Of a DNA stretch of 9,011 nt, positions 1 through 6,149 are shown one piece after another; the first letter of the stretch is position 1, and each line of letters begins with the position of its first letter. Source of the DNA: Phenylobacterium sp. (GTDB taxonomy: Bacteria > Pseudomonadota > Alphaproteobacteria > Caulobacterales > Caulobacteraceae); the NCBI GenBank assembly GCA_019264505.1, contig JAHUZY010000031.1, positions 1 to 9,011 of the forward strand, given 5' to 3'. The translations under genes and the position numbers were made by a program. The notes beneath the pieces are model-generated. The model ran no database searches. It worked only from the letters and a program-made list of their open reading frames with translations, and was not told the origin of the DNA.

Positions 1-23
1 GGGTCTCGTGGAGCGTACAGCCC

Positions 24-1460
24 TTACTCGGCCGCCTGCTTGGGCGCGTAGCCCATGACCGCCTTGACCTCCAGGAACTCGTGGAAGGCGAAGTCGCCCC
101 ACTCGCGCCCGTTGCCGCTCATCTTGAAGCCGCCGAAGGGGGCGGTCATGTCCGAGGCGCCATTGATCGACACCTGGCCGGCGCGGAGCTTGGAAGCCAC
201 TTCCCGGGCCTTGGCCAGGTCGGCGCCGTTCACATAGGCCGCCAGGCCGTATTCGGTGTCGTTGCCGATGGCGATGGCCTGGTCGAGGCTCTCATAGCCG
301 AGGATCGACAGGACGGGACCGAAGATCTCTTCCTTCGAGATGGTCATCTCCGGCTTCACATTGGCGAAGACGGTGGGCTTCACATAGTAGCCCTTGTCCA
401 GGCCTTCGGGACGACCCGTCCCGCCAGCCACCAGGGTGGCGCCCTCGTCGATGCCCTTCTGGATCAGGTCCTGGATCTTGTCCCATTGGGTCTTGGAGAC
501 CACCGGGCCCAGCATGGCGTTGCCGGTGGGGTCGCCCACCGTCACCTGGGCGGCGGCTTCCTTGGCCACGGCGATCGCCTCGTCCATGCGCTTGGACGGG
601 ACGAGCATGCGGGTCGGGGCGTTACAGGACTGGCCGGAATTGGTCATGATCTGGCGCACGCCGCCGGCCACGCTCTTGGCGAAGACGTCGTCGTCCAGGA
701 CGATGTTCGGGCTCTTGCCGCCCAGTTCCTGGTGCACGCGCTTGACGGTCGGGGCGGCGTTCTTGGCCACCTCGATGCCGGCCCGGGTCGAACCGGTGAA
801 CGAGACCATGTCCACTTCCGGATGGGTCGAAAGCGGCACGCCGACGCCGAGGCCATCACCATGGACCATGTTGAACACGCCGGCCGGCACGCCGGCCTCG
901 TGCATGATCTCGGCGAAGATCTGGCCGGTGAAGGGAGCGACCTCCGACGGCTTCAGCACCATGGTGCAGCCGGTGGCCAGCGCCGGGGCGACCTTGCACA
1001 TGATCTGGTTCAGCGGCCAGTTCCAGGGCGTGATGAAGCTGCAGACGCCGATCGGCTCCTTGACGATCATCGTCGCGCCGCGGTCTTCCTCGAACTTGAA
1101 GTCCTTGAGGATGCCGATGGCGGTGGCCAGGTGGCCCATGCCGGCCGGCACCTGGGCGCGCTGGGCCAGCGAGGCCGGGGCGCCCATTTCCTCGGTGACG
1201 GCGTTGGCCAGATCGCCGAAGCGCTTCTGGTACTCGGCCAGCACCCGCTGCATGACGTCCAGCCGCTCTTCGCGGGTGGTCTGAGACCAGGTGGCGAAGG
1301 CCTTGCGCGCGGCCTTTACGGCCTTGTCCACATCGGCTTCGGCGCCGAGCGCGATCTTGCCGGCGACCTCTTCATTGGCGGGATTGATGACGTCCAGGGT
1401 CTTGAGCGCCACCGGCTCGACCCACTGGCCGTCGATATAGAGCTTCAGGTACTCGCGCAT
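24..1460 (-). CDS. NAD(P)+-dependent aldehyde dehydrogenase (ALDH superfamily)
   Basis: A 478-residue cytoplasmic enzyme that oxidises an aldehyde to its carboxylic acid with NAD(P)+. The length is normal for the family and the protein looks complete. Visible motifs: TPWNWP at residues 144-149 with the oxyanion-hole Asn147; VLKPSE with cofactor-binding Lys170; FTGSTRAG at 221-228 (Rossmann loop); ELGGKSPN with the general base Glu245; NSGQSC with the nucleophile Cys279; EEIFGP at 378-382 with a cofactor-ribose Glu; and the C-terminal PFGGFKMSGNGRE segment. The ATG at 1460 has a GAGAG ribosome site a few bases upstream. It lies 10 bp downstream of the alcohol dehydrogenase on the same strand, so the two are almost surely co-transcribed, and it probably takes the aldehyde that enzyme makes. 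The substrate cannot be read from the sequence. Family assignment is firm. Confidence 0.95.
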   Translation of the reverse strand: MREYLKLYIDGQWVEPVALKTLDVINPANEEVAGKIALGAEADVDKAVKAARKAFATWSQTTREERLDVMQRVLAEYQKRFGDLANAVTEEMGAPASLAQRAQVPAGMGHLATAIGILKDFKFEEDRGATMIVKEPIGVCSFITPWNWPLNQIMCKVAPALATGCTMVLKPSEVAPFTGQIFAEIMHEAGVPAGVFNMVHGDGLGVGVPLSTHPEVDMVSFTGSTRAGIEVAKNAAPTVKRVHQELGGKSPNIVLDDDVFAKSVAGGVRQIMTNSGQSCNAPTRMLVPSKRMDEAIAVAKEAAAQVTVGDPTGNAMLGPVVSKTQWDKIQDLIQKGIDEGATLVAGGTGRPEGLDKGYYVKPTVFANVKPEMTISKEEIFGPVLSILGYESLDQAIAIGNDTEYGLAAYVNGADLAKAREVASKLRAGQVSINGASDMTAPFGGFKMSGNGREWGDFAFHEFLEVKAVMGYAPKQAAE

Positions 1461-1470
1461 GGGCTCTCGC

Positions 1471-2562
1471 TTACTCGTTAGATGTGAACATGATGACCGA
1501 ACGGGCCAGTTCGCCGCGCTTCATGTCAGCGAAGCCCTCGTTGACCTGCTCGAGCTTGATGCGCTGGGAGATCATCTGGTCGAGCTTTAGCTTGCCGTTC
1601 ATGTAGAAGTCCACTAGGCGGGGCATGTCGATCGGGAAGCGGTTCGAGCCCATCATGGAACCCTGCAGCTTCTTCTCGCCCAGGAATGCGGCGCCCATCA
1701 GGGTGATGCTCTGGCCGACCGGGATCATGCCGATGATGTTGGCCGTGCCGCCGCGGCGCAGCATATTGAAGGCCTGCTCGGCGGTCTTGGACAGGCCGAT
1801 GGCCTCGAAGGCGTGGTGCACCCCGCCCTTGGTCATTTCGAGCACTTCCTTGACCGCGTCGGTCTGGGAGGCGTCGATGAAGTCGGTTGCGCCGAACTCC
1901 ATGGCCAAGTTGCCCTTGGCGGCGACCGTGTCGATGGCGATGATGCGGCCGGCGCCCGCGATGGCCGCCCCGTTGATCGCCGACAGGCCCACGCCGCCGC
2001 AGCCGATGACGGCCACGGTCTCCCCCGGACGGACGCTGGAGGTGTGCATTGCCGCGCCGACCCCCGTCATCACCGAGCAGCCGATCAGGGCGGCGCGGTC
2101 GAGCGGCATGTCCTTGCGGATCGCGACGCAGGCATGCTCGTGGATCAGCATGTATTCGGCGAAGGACGACAGATTCAGGAACTGGATCATCGGGCCGGCG
2201 GCGGTGGTCAGCCGGGGCTCTTCATCAGCGCCGCGCTTGGTATCGGGCGAGACGCAAAGTGAGAGGTGGCCCGTCAGGCAAGACTCGCAGTGACCGCAAT
2301 AGGCCGAAAGGCAGGTGATAACATGGTCACCCACCTTCACGGTCCGGACTTCCGAGCCCACCTGCTCGACGATCCCGGCGCTCTCATGGCCCAGCACCGC
2401 CGGTAGCGGGTGTGGGTAGGAGCCTTCCATGAAGTGCAGATCGGAGTGGCACAGGCCCGCGGCCACGGTGCGGATCAGGACCTCATGGGGGCCTGGCTTG
2501 TTGATCTGGACATCTTCGATCTGAAGCGGCTTGCCCACTTCGCGCAGCACGGCGGCTTTCAT
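1471..2562 (-). CDS. Zinc-dependent alcohol dehydrogenase (MDR family)
   Basis: A 363-residue medium-chain dehydrogenase/reductase that would interconvert an alcohol and an aldehyde with NAD+. Catalytic zinc ligands are visible as Cys38 (GLCHSD), His59 in GHESAG and Cys162 (LIGCSVMTG). The structural zinc lobe is intact as Cys89, Cys92, Cys95 and Cys103 with the classic 2-2-7 spacing. The Rossmann fold shows GCGGVG at 187-192, and Asp211 at the end of the next strand favours NAD over NADP. The catalytic-Cys context (GCSVMTGVGAA) resembles class I/III ADHs and the mycobacterial NDMA-type group rather than threonine dehydrogenases. The ATG at 2562 has a GGGGAA ribosome site about 8 bases upstream. 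It is the first gene of a two-gene operon with the aldehyde dehydrogenase. Its physiological substrate is unknown; a role in catabolising a longer-chain, terpene or aromatic alcohol is only inference. Confidence 0.94.
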   Translation of the reverse strand: MKAAVLREVGKPLQIEDVQINKPGPHEVLIRTVAAGLCHSDLHFMEGSYPHPLPAVLGHESAGIVEQVGSEVRTVKVGDHVITCLSAYCGHCESCLTGHLSLCVSPDTKRGADEEPRLTTAAGPMIQFLNLSSFAEYMLIHEHACVAIRKDMPLDRAALIGCSVMTGVGAAMHTSSVRPGETVAVIGCGGVGLSAINGAAIAGAGRIIAIDTVAAKGNLAMEFGATDFIDASQTDAVKEVLEMTKGGVHHAFEAIGLSKTAEQAFNMLRRGGTANIIGMIPVGQSITLMGAAFLGEKKLQGSMMGSNRFPIDMPRLVDFYMNGKLKLDQMISQRIKLEQVNEGFADMKRGELARSVIMFTSNE

Positions 2563-2620
2563 ACTGGCGTTCCCCGAACAGCGCCCGTCTTAGCGGGCGG
2601 ATTATCGAAGTCCGGACATG
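2563..2620 (-). promoter_or_regulatory. Leader of the ADH-ALDH operon with a small hairpin and a -10-like box
   Basis: Reading on the minus strand, GATAAT (2606-2601) resembles a -10 box. It is followed by a 6-bp perfect stem, CGCCCG/CGGGCG at 2582-2587 and 2594-2599, with a 6-base loop, and then by the GGGGAA ribosome site of the ADH gene. I see no convincing -35 box at the right spacing. The hairpin would sit in the 5' untranslated region if transcription starts just after GATAAT. This is a weak call based only on pattern. Confidence 0.25.
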
Positions 2621-2758
2621 GCCGAGACTTCCCGAGAGGCCAACCTTATCGCCGTTCACATGGCCTGCGCCAAGGGAAATTGGCGGCTCTCCTCAGGCAG
2701 TCGAAGGCGCAGCCGGTTTGAGCCGCAATAGGGTCATTCGTTTGGGCCAGGCCGCCGG

Positions 2759-3188
2759 CTATTTCGGCCAGCGCAGTCGGAAGTCACCCCGCGGCGGGGG
2801 GATACAACCCGCAAGTGTGGTCAACAGGTTCTCGGCGGATCCGTCGTTGAGGAAGTGGTCGGCGCCCGTCACCCGCTCGAACTGCATCGGCCGCCGCGTG
2901 CGGGTCTCGGCCACCAGGTTCTCGGCCAGCTCGATGGGCGCTAAATCGTCCTAGTTGCCGTGCACGACGGGGACCGGACCTTGATGTTCCACAGGGCCGC
3001 ATGGCATGCTGTGTAGCTGGTCGGGCTGGTTGGTGACCTCCAAGACGGGATGGCGCACATCGCGGGTAATGATCTCCAGCATCCCGGCCCGACCTTCAGC
3101 AGCCGCGCGGCCGTCGGTCGGGGCTGGCGGTAATAGCCCGACAGCAGCACCAGGCCGGTCACCTTGCCGGGATTCGGGGGGCGGTCAG
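2759..3188 (-). pseudogene. Alpha/beta hydrolase remnant, C-terminal part only, frameshifted
   Basis: Minus-strand translation gives pieces of one alpha/beta hydrolase fold in two frames. The upstream piece (about 3188-3090) contains GKVTGLVLLSGYY, the strand and turn typical of this family. The final piece (about 2970-2759) reads PVPVVHGN, an in-frame TAG, then DDLAPIELAENLV and RVTGADHFLND, ending in a natural TAG at 2759. HGNxDD and GADHF match the usual surroundings of the acid and histidine of the catalytic triad. Between them there is at least one frameshift: AALWNIKV in the first frame joins PVPVVHGN in the second. The N-terminal half with the GxSxG nucleophile elbow is absent; the homology stops near 3188, where unrelated mobile-element DNA begins. 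The remnant is therefore dead: no start, a stop codon, frame changes and no nucleophile. Confidence 0.72.
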
Positions 3189-3197
3189 AGTGACGTG

Positions 3198-3215
3198 GCA
3201 GGTTGCTCAACCTGC
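3198..3215. repeat. Perfect 8-bp inverted repeat at a recombination junction
   Basis: GCAGGTTG and CAACCTGC are separated by two bases (CT). The repeat lies about 10 bases past the point where hydrolase homology ends and before the recombinase-like scrap begins. It could be part of a transposon end, a resolution or attachment site, or chance. No partner copy is seen elsewhere in the window. Confidence 0.4.
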
Positions 3216-3250
3216 ATTCTTAGTTGACCCACTCTGTTCCTTAACGGGCG

Positions 3251-3397
3251 ATCCCCATGCGTTGACGTTAGGGCCGCAGCATAGCGTTTCCGCTCGAGTT
3301 GATGGTCCGCAGCGTTGCGCAGCGCCGCGTCAATCTGCTGCTGGGTCGCGCGCGCCCGCGTCAGCGCTTCAAGCTCGGCGAGCGCCAGCGCCCGGGT
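3251..3397 (-). pseudogene. Fragment of a serine-recombinase-like coiled-coil region
   Basis: The minus strand carries an open stretch reading ALALAELEALTRARATQQ, then IDAALRNAADHQLERKRYAA, after which likeness ends near 3269. The alternating Ala/Leu/Glu/Arg pattern and the DHQLERKRY element resemble the C-terminal coiled coil that follows the catalytic and recombinase domains of large serine recombinases (the region before the common 'RY..VDP.NRLVA' segment). Only about 45 residues are present, with no start and no catalytic domain. At its upstream end (3397) it abuts the transposase fragment on the opposite strand. The family assignment rests on recalled resemblance, so another coiled-coil protein is possible. 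What is solid is that this strand looks more protein-like here than the plus-strand continuation of the transposase frame. Confidence 0.38.
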
Positions 3398-3894
3398 CCA
3401 ACGACGTCTGGGCCATGGACTTCCTGCCCGACCAGCTCTTCGACGGGCGCAAGATACGCATCCTGGCGATCATCGACACTTTCAGCCGGTTCTCGCCGGC
3501 GCTGGATCCCCGCTTCGCCTACAAGGCCTGCGACGTCGTCCGGACGCTCGAACTGGCCGGCAAAGCGGTGGGCTATCCACGGGTCATCCGCGTCGATAAT
3601 GGCCCCGAATTTGTCTCCCGCGACCTCGATCTCTGGGCCTACCAGCGGGGCGTCATCCTGGACTTCAGCCGCCCTGGAAAGCCGACGGACAACGCCTTTG
3701 CGGAGTCCTTCAACGGCAAGGTCCGGCCCGAATGCTTGAACACCGCCTGGTTCATGTCCCTCGACGACGCCCGATCAAAATGCGAGGCTTGGCGTAGGGA
3801 CTACAACGAACATCGTCCCCACAGCGCGATCGGCGACAAGTGCCCGATCGAGCTCATGAATGGCGTCGGGACACATGGCCCACCCGACGCCTGA
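3398..3894 (+). pseudogene. IS3-family (IS407-like group) transposase OrfB, 5'-truncated
   Basis: The C-terminal rve integrase core of an IS3-family OrfB. From NDVWAMDF onward the match to IS407-type transposases is continuous: SDQLFDGRKIRI-like strand, then VDNGPEF, SRPGKPTDNAFAESFNGKVR and the RRDYNEHRPHSAIG tail. The DDE triad is complete: Asp in WAMDF, Asp in VDNGPEF, and Glu in AFAESF, the last two separated by 35 residues as is standard for DD(35)E enzymes. The N-terminal third of OrfB (HTH_21 region) and all of OrfA are missing. The frame stays open upstream to 3190, but that part does not resemble OrfB and has no credible start. It should not produce active transposase. TGA stop at 3892-3894. 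Confidence 0.88.
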
Positions 3895-4413
3895 CCGGCG
3901 AGAAATCCCGGCCCGACCTGGTCCAAGGGTGGGGGCAAGGTCACTCATTGCCCCCCCACGTGCGTCGACAAGCGCTTCGTCCGAGACCAGGTGGCCGGCG
4001 ATCAACATGCTGCAATTGATGCGGTCCATCAGGTAGGCGCCGCTGCTGCCGGCCCACCATCGATCAAGAAAGCTCCGATGCCGGTGGCCTACGACCAGGA
4101 GGTCTGCGGCGACTTGCTCTACGAAGGCGGCAATCTCAGCAGCGGGCTCGCCGCTCCGCAACTCGGCGACCGGCTCGAGGCCAAGTTGCCGCAGCCCCGT
4201 GACGCCCTCTTCCAGCACCGCTCGGTACGCTTCCTGCTCGTGAGCGATGACTCCGGCGTACGCACCTTCGGCCAGCCGTCTTCCAGGCGTCTCTGCGGCG
4301 ACCGACAAGAGAAAGACCCGGGCCCGAAGCCTCATGGCCAGCATCGCGCCCTCGCGCAGCGCGGCACGTCCCTCCACACTGCCATCGTAGGCAAGAACGA
4401 TTCGACGATACAT
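3775..4413 (-). CDS. Universal stress protein (UspA family) with an IS-derived C-terminal tail
   Basis: A small cytoplasmic stress protein. From the ATG at 4413 it reads MYRRIVLAYDGS, the typical first strand and Asp of the Usp fold, through ADLLVVGH (104-110), GSSGAYLMD (122-130) and NCSMLIAG (133-140), the usual end of the domain. The nucleotide-binding motif G-2x-G-9x-G-S is altered: Gly109 and Gly122-Ser123 are present but the second Gly is His112, so ATP binding is doubtful. The original protein likely ended shortly after residue 150. Here the IS end at 3943 replaces the native 3' end, and the frame continues about 55 residues antisense to the transposase before a stop at 3775. An upstream in-frame ATG at 4479 is unlikely; the 4413 start has a purine-rich GCGGGGGT ribosome site and fits the fold. 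It is divergent from the efflux operon. Confidence 0.82.
   Translation of the reverse strand: MYRRIVLAYDGSVEGRAALREGAMLAMRLRARVFLLSVAAETPGRRLAEGAYAGVIAHEQEAYRAVLEEGVTGLRQLGLEPVAELRSGEPAAEIAAFVEQVAADLLVVGHRHRSFLDRWWAGSSGAYLMDRINCSMLIAGHLVSDEALVDARGGAMSDLAPTLGPGRAGISRRSGVGWAMCPDAIHELDRALVADRAVGTMFVVVPTPSLAF
3917..3943 (-). repeat. Right terminal inverted repeat of the IS3-family remnant
   Basis: On the minus strand this reads inward from TGACCTTGCCCCC, ending with the GGACCAGG-like tract common to the group. It lies 22 bases after the OrfB stop, which is the normal arrangement. A GC-rich hairpin can form across the IS boundary between GTGGGGGCAA (from 3929) and TTGCCCCCCCAC (to 3959); it is probably incidental. 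Confidence 0.6.
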
Positions 4414-4593
4414 ATGAACCCCCGCTTCAGACCCAAGGGTAGCCCTAGTATTTCCCGAAGGGCGCCCAATCGCACCCAACGCACCTTCGTAGGTTAATGG
4501 TTAGGGGGCTATCATCCAACAAGCGCCGCGAGGTTTGCGCCGGGGCGTTTTGATGCTAATTATTAGCTCCCTATCGACACGGATTTGTACTCG
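4414..4593. promoter_or_regulatory. Divergent intergenic region between usp and the marR efflux operon
   Basis: About 180 bp with no gene, between two genes transcribed away from each other, so it must hold at least the promoter of the efflux operon. For the plus strand a possible -35, TTGCGC (4535-4540), is followed 17 bases later by AATTAT (4558-4563) as a poor -10. The latter lies inside the palindrome listed separately, so a bound repressor would block polymerase. No clear usp promoter is recognised. Confidence 0.4.
4555..4567. promoter_or_regulatory. 13-bp palindrome, candidate MarR operator
   Basis: GCTAATTATTAGC is a perfect palindrome around a central T. It is AT-rich in a GC-rich background and ends 26 bases upstream of the preferred marR start. 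MarR-family dimers typically bind such AT-rich dyads in their own promoters and overlap the -10 region. The sequence symmetry and position are seen directly; binding by the adjacent MarR protein is inference. A TetR site is also possible. Confidence 0.5.
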
Positions 4594-5022
4594 ATGACCG
4601 CCAGACACGCCTTTGGACAGGCAGCGAACCTGATGAGCCGTCGTTGGCGGGCGCGCCTAGACGAGCGGCTTAAGGACACGGGCCTCTCGCAGGCGCGGTG
4701 GCTGGCGTTGTTTGAGCTATCAAGTTCGGACGGAGGGCTGACACAGCGGGATTTAGCGGATCGGCTCGGAATCGAGGCGCCGACGATCGTGCGCCAGTTG
4801 GATGACCTTGAAAGGCGCGGCCTGATTGCGCGGCGGGAGGCGCCGAATGATCGGCGAGCCAAACGCGTCACCCTCACCGCCGCGGCAGAGCCGGTCCTCG
4901 ACCACATCACGAGCATTGCGGCCACGCTTCGCGACGAGTTGCTGGCGGATATTTCTGACGCCGATCTCGTCACCTGTCTGTCCGTTTTGGGACGAGTCAA
5001 CCAGCGTTTGGAACAAAGATGA
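4594..5022 (+). CDS. MarR-family transcriptional regulator, first gene of the efflux operon
   Basis: A 142-residue winged-helix regulator, normal length for the family. The recognition region reads LTQRDLADRLGIEAPTIVRQ followed by LDDLERRGLI, and the wing follows as NDRRAKRVTLT. N- and C-terminal helices form the dimer interface; the closest resemblance is to SlyA/MarR repressors that respond to phenolic or other hydrophobic ligands. I chose the ATG at 4594 because a weak ACGGA lies about 10 bases upstream; the in-frame TTG at 4585 would add three residues but puts that ACGGA next to the start. Its stop overlaps the start of the membrane fusion protein (ATGA, 5019-5022). It probably represses this operon, including itself, and is released by a substrate of the pump. 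Confidence 0.9.
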   Translation: MTARHAFGQAANLMSRRWRARLDERLKDTGLSQARWLALFELSSSDGGLTQRDLADRLGIEAPTIVRQLDDLERRGLIARREAPNDRRAKRVTLTAAAEPVLDHITSIAATLRDELLADISDADLVTCLSVLGRVNQRLEQR

Positions 5023-6149
5023 GCGCGGCGGATGACAACCCCGTCGCGAGCGTGAAAAGCATTCGCATCGGGCGAAAACCCTCGCGGCGCCTGCTTCTCG
5101 TCGCCGCCGTGATCGTGGCCCTCATTGCGGCCGGCGCGGTTTGGCTGCACGGGAGGGCCGGCCGGGTGTCGACCAATGACGCCCGCATTGCCGCAGATGT
5201 CATTGCGGTTTCCAGCGAGGCGGCCGGCAGGATTGTTCAGCTCGATGTCAAAGCCGGGGACCAAGTCGAGAGGGGTCAGATTCTGGTCCGCATAGAACCC
5301 CGCGACGCTCAATATAGCTTGGCGGAGATCAACGCCAACATCGCCAACCTGCGCGCGCAGCGCGCGCAGTTGTTGGCCCAGCAAAGCTTGGTGCGCAACA
5401 CCGTCGGCAATCAAGCTGGGGTATCCTCCGCGACCATCGACAGCGCCCAGGCCGACTATCTGACCAAGCAGGCTGAGCTGGCCGTGGCACGGTCGGCCTT
5501 TCAGCGCACCGAAACCCTCTATGGGAAAGGGCTGGTCGCCAAGAGCCGGTTCGAGGAGGACCAGGCGCGGCTTCGGGCCGCCGAGCAAACTGCCGTCCGC
5601 GCCCGCGCCGCGATCTCCGGCGCGAAGGCGAGCGCCGAGGTCACCCAGACGGGCCTCCAGCAGGTGCAGGTGATCGCCGAGCAGATTGCGAGCGTCGACG
5701 CCCAGATCGACGCGCTGGCTGCGCGGCGTGAACAGCAGCGGCTCGATCTCGGACGGCGACAGATCGTGGCGGCCTTCGATGGGGTCATCGATCAGACCGT
5801 TGTCGATCCGGGCGAGTACGTCTCGCCGGGCTCGCGCATCCTGCTCTATCACGACCCGCATACCGTCTGGGTCGATGTGAACGTCAAGGAGACGGAGTTC
5901 CGTAAACTGAAGGTTGGCGCGTCGGCCAAGGTGAAGGTGGACGCCTATCCCGGCCGCACGTTTGAGGCCAAGGTTCAGCGCCTGGGGGGCGCCGCTACGA
6001 GCCAGTTCGCGCTACTGCCCAACCCCAATCCGAGCGGCAACTTCACCAAGGTCACCCAACGGCTGCCCGTGAGGCTGGCGATCACCCAACAGCAGAATCT
6101 CCTCCGGCCGGGGATGATGGCCGAGGTCACGATCGATGTCACAGACTGA
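5019..6149 (+). CDS. emrA: HlyD/EmrA-type membrane fusion protein of a multidrug efflux pump
   Basis: A 376-residue periplasmic adaptor anchored in the inner membrane. It has a short basic cytoplasmic N-terminus, one membrane helix at about 24-44 (LLLVAAVIVALIAAGAVWLH), then VSTNDARIAADVIAVSSEAAG leading to the first lipoyl half (about 60-95, KAGDQVERGQ). A long Ala/Gln/Glu/Arg-rich helical hairpin follows (about 98-245), then the second lipoyl half (AAFDGVIDQTVVDPGEYVSPG, about 251-271). The beta-barrel domain begins at VWVDVNVKETEF and the C-terminus carries VTQRLPVRLAI and LRPGMMAEVTIDV, as in EmrA. It would link the MFS pump to an outer-membrane TolC-type channel, which is not encoded here. 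Start and stop overlap both neighbours (4 bases with marR, 14 with the pump). The symbol denotes family resemblance, not proven orthology. Confidence 0.93.
   Translation: MSAADDNPVASVKSIRIGRKPSRRLLLVAAVIVALIAAGAVWLHGRAGRVSTNDARIAADVIAVSSEAAGRIVQLDVKAGDQVERGQILVRIEPRDAQYSLAEINANIANLRAQRAQLLAQQSLVRNTVGNQAGVSSATIDSAQADYLTKQAELAVARSAFQRTETLYGKGLVAKSRFEEDQARLRAAEQTAVRARAAISGAKASAEVTQTGLQQVQVIAEQIASVDAQIDALAARREQQRLDLGRRQIVAAFDGVIDQTVVDPGEYVSPGSRILLYHDPHTVWVDVNVKETEFRKLKVGASAKVKVDAYPGRTFEAKVQRLGGAATSQFALLPNPNPSGNFTKVTQRLPVRLAITQQQNLLRPGMMAEVTIDVTD

Larger units (their letters stand above)
3398..3943 (+). mobile_element. Right-end remnant of an IS3-family insertion sequence
   Basis: The remnant spans the truncated orfB and its downstream end. 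Read on the minus strand from 3943, the end begins TGACCTTGCCCCCACC, close to the TGACCTGCCCCC terminal repeat I recall for the IS407 group. This fixes the right boundary at about 3943. The left end, orfA and the 5' part of orfB are gone, so no target-site duplication can be checked. The boundary falls inside the universal stress protein gene. Confidence 0.75.

Noticed and set aside
81..1481. A 466-codon open frame on the plus strand opposite the aldehyde dehydrogenase
   Set aside because: It is the antisense shadow of a clear ALDH gene in GC-rich DNA; its translation is His/Gly/Asp-rich with no family resemblance.
3190..3397. The upstream part of the open frame running into the OrfB fragment as transposase coding sequence
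   Set aside because: It shows no likeness to the OrfB N-terminus and has no start codon with a ribosome site; the opposite strand there looks more protein-like.
3188..3946. GAGTGAC (3188-3194) and GTCACTC (3940-3946) as paired IS ends
   Set aside because: The 7-mer match does not extend inward: the left continues GTGGCAGG and the right CTTGCCCC. The flanking four bases do not match as a target duplication, and an IS3 family left end should be followed by orfA, which is absent.
4414..4479. A longer usp start at 4479
   Set aside because: The added 22 residues precede the first beta strand of the Usp fold and have no family counterpart; the ATG at 4413 has a good ribosome site.
4563..5861. A 432-codon open frame on the minus strand across marR and the fusion-protein gene
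   Set aside because: Antisense shadow of two convincing overlapping genes; the translation shows no domain and changes composition at their boundary.
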